NCBI GenBank assembly: GCA_946482585.1
Contig: CAMLSI010000233.1
Location: 1-8,157 of the forward strand
Length of the DNA stretch: 8,157 nucleotides
Reading direction: 5' to 3'
Origin: an uncultured Lysobacteraceae bacterium
GTDB lineage: Bacteria; Pseudomonadota; Gammaproteobacteria; Xanthomonadales; Rhodanobacteraceae
The notes under the pieces were generated by a model. That model saw only the letters and a list, made by a program, of their open reading frames with translations. It was not told where the DNA came from and did no database searches. The first letter of the stretch is position 1. Each line of letters begins with the position of its first letter. A program made the translations under genes and the position numbers. Below are positions 6,522 through 8,157 of this stretch, one piece after another.

Positions 6522-7982
6522 TCAGCGCAGCGCCACGGTCTGGCGTTTCCAGGCCGCATCCTGCGAACGGTAGAACACGCTGAGCGAGGCCGGATTGTCG
6601 GCCTGCTTCTCGGTCGCGAGCGTGGTCATGTCGACGACCTCGAAGCTGCGGCGCAGACGGCCTTCGGTTTTCGCCTCGCGCGCAACGAGCATCTGTGCCT
6701 TGCCGGGCACCCAGCCCGCAAACTCGACATAGCCGACGTCGGGCGATTCGAGACTCGGCGGCAGCACGTCGACGCGCCAGCCTTCCGCGGTCTGCTGGAA
6801 CAGCCAGAGTTCGCGCCAGGCGTCGAGCGGCTGCACCGCGAGCGCGAGTGCCGTCCCTGCCGCATTCGCGTTCGCCGACGCGGCCCACACCAGACCGTAG
6901 GTACACCGACGCGCGAGAGCGTTGGTCACATCGTGCTTCGCATCGACCAGCGCGACGCAGGTCTGGCCCGGTTCGCCCGCGCTCGTGACGATACGCAATC
7001 CCTTGCCCGCCGCTGCGGCAGTCTCGGCGCTCCAGCGCGAGGCGCCGACACGCACGGCCGCATCGGTGTAGGCTGCGTTGTCTTCTTCGGCGAGTTCGAG
7101 CTTGTCGACGCCGGCGAGCTCCTGCAGCGCGAGCGTCATCGTGGGCTGCGCGTCCTCGTTGCGGCGTGCGTGCTGGAACGCGAAGCTCGCGAGCACCGCC
7201 GCGCTGCGCAGGCGCACGCGATTGCGCAGGAACTCGGGCAGTTCGTCACGCGGCGCACGCGCGAGCACGTCGATGCGCCAGGCATCGAAATCGTAGCGCG
7301 CCGCAGGACTGAGATCGGGCGGTACGCAGTCCGGCCGGGTCAGTGCGAGCGCGGCGTTCGCGCGTTCCTCCGCGTTCGCCGGCAACGCGAGCACGCGGCG
7401 GAACGCTTCGCCGTCGTAGCACAGCAGCATGCGGCCGTCGCGCTCGATGCTTTGGATCGCAATGCCGAGACTCGCCGCGACCTCGAGGTGCGCCGCGATC
7501 ACAGCCTCGTCTGTCTTCGCGCGGCGCGACGACGCGCGGCGGGCGAGGCGTTCGGCCATGCTGCCCAGCGCGGCGAACGCTTCGCTGCCGATGGCCTGCG
7601 CCGGCGCGGCCTTGAGGTAGGCGGCCGCGTAGGCGAGGCCGAGTGCTTCGGCGCCCGGCGTGTCGCGCAGGAAGCGCACGACCGCGAGCAGCTCGCCGGC
7701 CCGGTCCGCGGCCAGCGAAACGCGTCGGACCTGCGTCGCACGCACGTAGCCGCCGCGTTCGCGGCGATGGTCGTAGACCTGCAGATAGCCGAATTTCTCG
7801 CCGCGGATCTCGAGCGTATCGCCCTGCCAGAGCACCGCCTGTTGCGGCGCCGATTCCTTCGGCGCCGCGCGCAACGCGATCTGGTCCTGGCTCACGATCG
7901 CGGCGACCGGTGCGGCTTCCTCGGCGGTCGCCGTGCCGATCGTGCCGATGCCGAGCAGCAGCGCGGCGAGATGACGTTTCAT
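6522..7982 (-). CDS. Secreted SH3-domain protein of unknown function
   Basis: A 486-residue protein with a signal peptide (residues 1-20, ending ATA before EEAAP), so it is exported. Residues about 26-88 look like a bacterial SH3 domain (LRAAPKES, then [20 protein letters not shown] and [10 protein letters not shown]), a fold often linked to cell-wall or ligand binding. The rest, about 90-486, I do not recognise. It is alanine-rich with a likely helical segment around 90-175, scattered cysteines, and a C-terminal part with beta-like character (for example [20 protein letters not shown]), possibly a repeat or propeller fold. The ATG at 7982 has an excellent GAGGAG site seven bases upstream. 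It lies 25 bp downstream of the partial gene at the right edge, so the two are probably co-transcribed. Nothing ties it to RNA repair; it converges on rtcR with a 15-bp gap and no clear terminator. Confidence 0.85.
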   Translation of the reverse strand: MKRHLAALLLGIGTIGTATAEEAAPVAAIVSQDQIALRAAPKESAPQQAVLWQGDTLEIRGEKFGYLQVYDHRRERGGYVRATQVRRVSLAADRAGELLAVVRFLRDTPGAEALGLAYAAAYLKAAPAQAIGSEAFAALGSMAERLARRASSRRAKTDEAVIAAHLEVAASLGIAIQSIERDGRMLLCYDGEAFRRVLALPANAEERANAALALTRPDCVPPDLSPAARYDFDAWRIDVLARAPRDELPEFLRNRVRLRSAAVLASFAFQHARRNEDAQPTMTLALQELAGVDKLELAEEDNAAYTDAAVRVGASRWSAETAAAAGKGLRIVTSAGEPGQTCVALVDAKHDVTNALARRCTYGLVWAASANANAAGTALALAVQPLDAWRELWLFQQTAEGWRVDVLPPSLESPDVGYVEFAGWVPGKAQMLVAREAKTEGRLRRSFEVVDMTTLATEKQADNPASLSVFYRSQDAAWKRQTVALR

Positions 7983-8007
7983 CGCAGACTCCTCGGATTC
8001 GGTGGGA

Positions 8008-8157
8008 TCAGTCGGCCGCCGCGCTCTGATGCGCGACCGTCGTGGCGCCGATCAGATTGCTGCCGATGAAACCACCGTCGGCCGGCGGCGGCGCGATGAT
8101 CACCGACACCTTGTCCGAGAGCTTGTCGGCCAGCGTCTTCTGGATCAGCAGCGGATG
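8008..8157 (-). CDS. C-terminal end of a gene, possibly a band-7/SPFH protein (5' end beyond the window)
   Basis: Only the last 49 residues and the TGA stop are in the window. They begin [20 protein letters not shown] and continue [18 protein letters not shown] before an alanine-rich end. The amphipathic helix followed by a short strand and a glycine-rich tail reminds me of the ends of SPFH/band-7 (prohibitin-like) membrane proteins, but the fragment is too short for a firm call. It is followed after 25 bp by the SH3-domain gene on the same strand, which suggests an operon. Good codon bias supports real coding. Confidence 0.5.
   Translation of the reverse strand, partial: HPLLIQKTLADKLSDKVSVIIAPPPADGGFIGSNLIGATTVAHQSAAAD

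Noticed and set aside
6933..8069. A 378-codon plus-strand frame opposite the SH3-domain gene
   Set aside because: The minus strand has a signal peptide, SH3 domain and strong ribosome binding site; the plus frame has low-complexity composition.

Overview
The window (about 8.2 kb, GC-rich, GC-biased third codon positions) looks like chromosomal DNA of a high-GC proteobacterium, probably gammaproteobacterial: RtcR, RtcB, RtcA and the ABC ATPase all read as close relatives of their Escherichia coli counterparts. I cannot fix the genus.

The core is an RNA-repair locus. Leftward (minus strand): a sigma-54 type promoter (about 4737-4751), a leader of roughly 600 nt, rtcB (RNA ligase, start 4099), an unrecognised basic 234-residue protein, and rtcA (RNA 3'-phosphate cyclase). 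Rightward (plus strand): rtcR, the CARF plus AAA+ sigma-54 activator expected to switch the operon on. The divergent control region (4752-4880) is AT-rich with repeated GATAA words.

The unusual part is the leader. It is not plain untranslated sequence. It carries at least three tandem non-coding RNA units with one architecture: outer helix, asymmetric internal loop, inner helix, UACA, then an apical domain. The three outer helices and three inner helices differ in sequence but stay paired, and the internal-loop words match, as I recall them, the paired consensus words of bacterial Y RNAs (GNCGAANG and CNUUGNC). The unit next to rtcB (4129-4259) holds an almost complete tRNA in circularly permuted order: T arm first, then an acceptor stem capped by a CUUG tetraloop, then the D arm, with the Y-RNA stem growing out of the anticodon stem. 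This is the design known for YrlA Y RNAs. The promoter-proximal unit (4419-4554) is a paralogue with an eroded D arm and T loop. The middle unit (4260-4341) has no tRNA module at all. A perfect H-type pseudoknot can form between the first and second units, and a possible fourth unit starts exactly at the predicted transcription start. No Ro60/Rsr (TROVE) gene, the usual Y RNA partner, is visible in the window.

Flanks. Left: the first 298 codons of a YadG-like ABC transporter ATPase (minus strand, running off position 1), about 200 bp downstream of rtcA. Right: a secreted SH3-domain protein of unknown function converging on rtcR, preceded by the last 49 codons of a gene that may be a band-7/SPFH protein (running off position 8157). 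Working model: RNA damage activates RtcR, which drives sigma-54 transcription of Y-like RNAs, ligase, cyclase and the small basic protein together.
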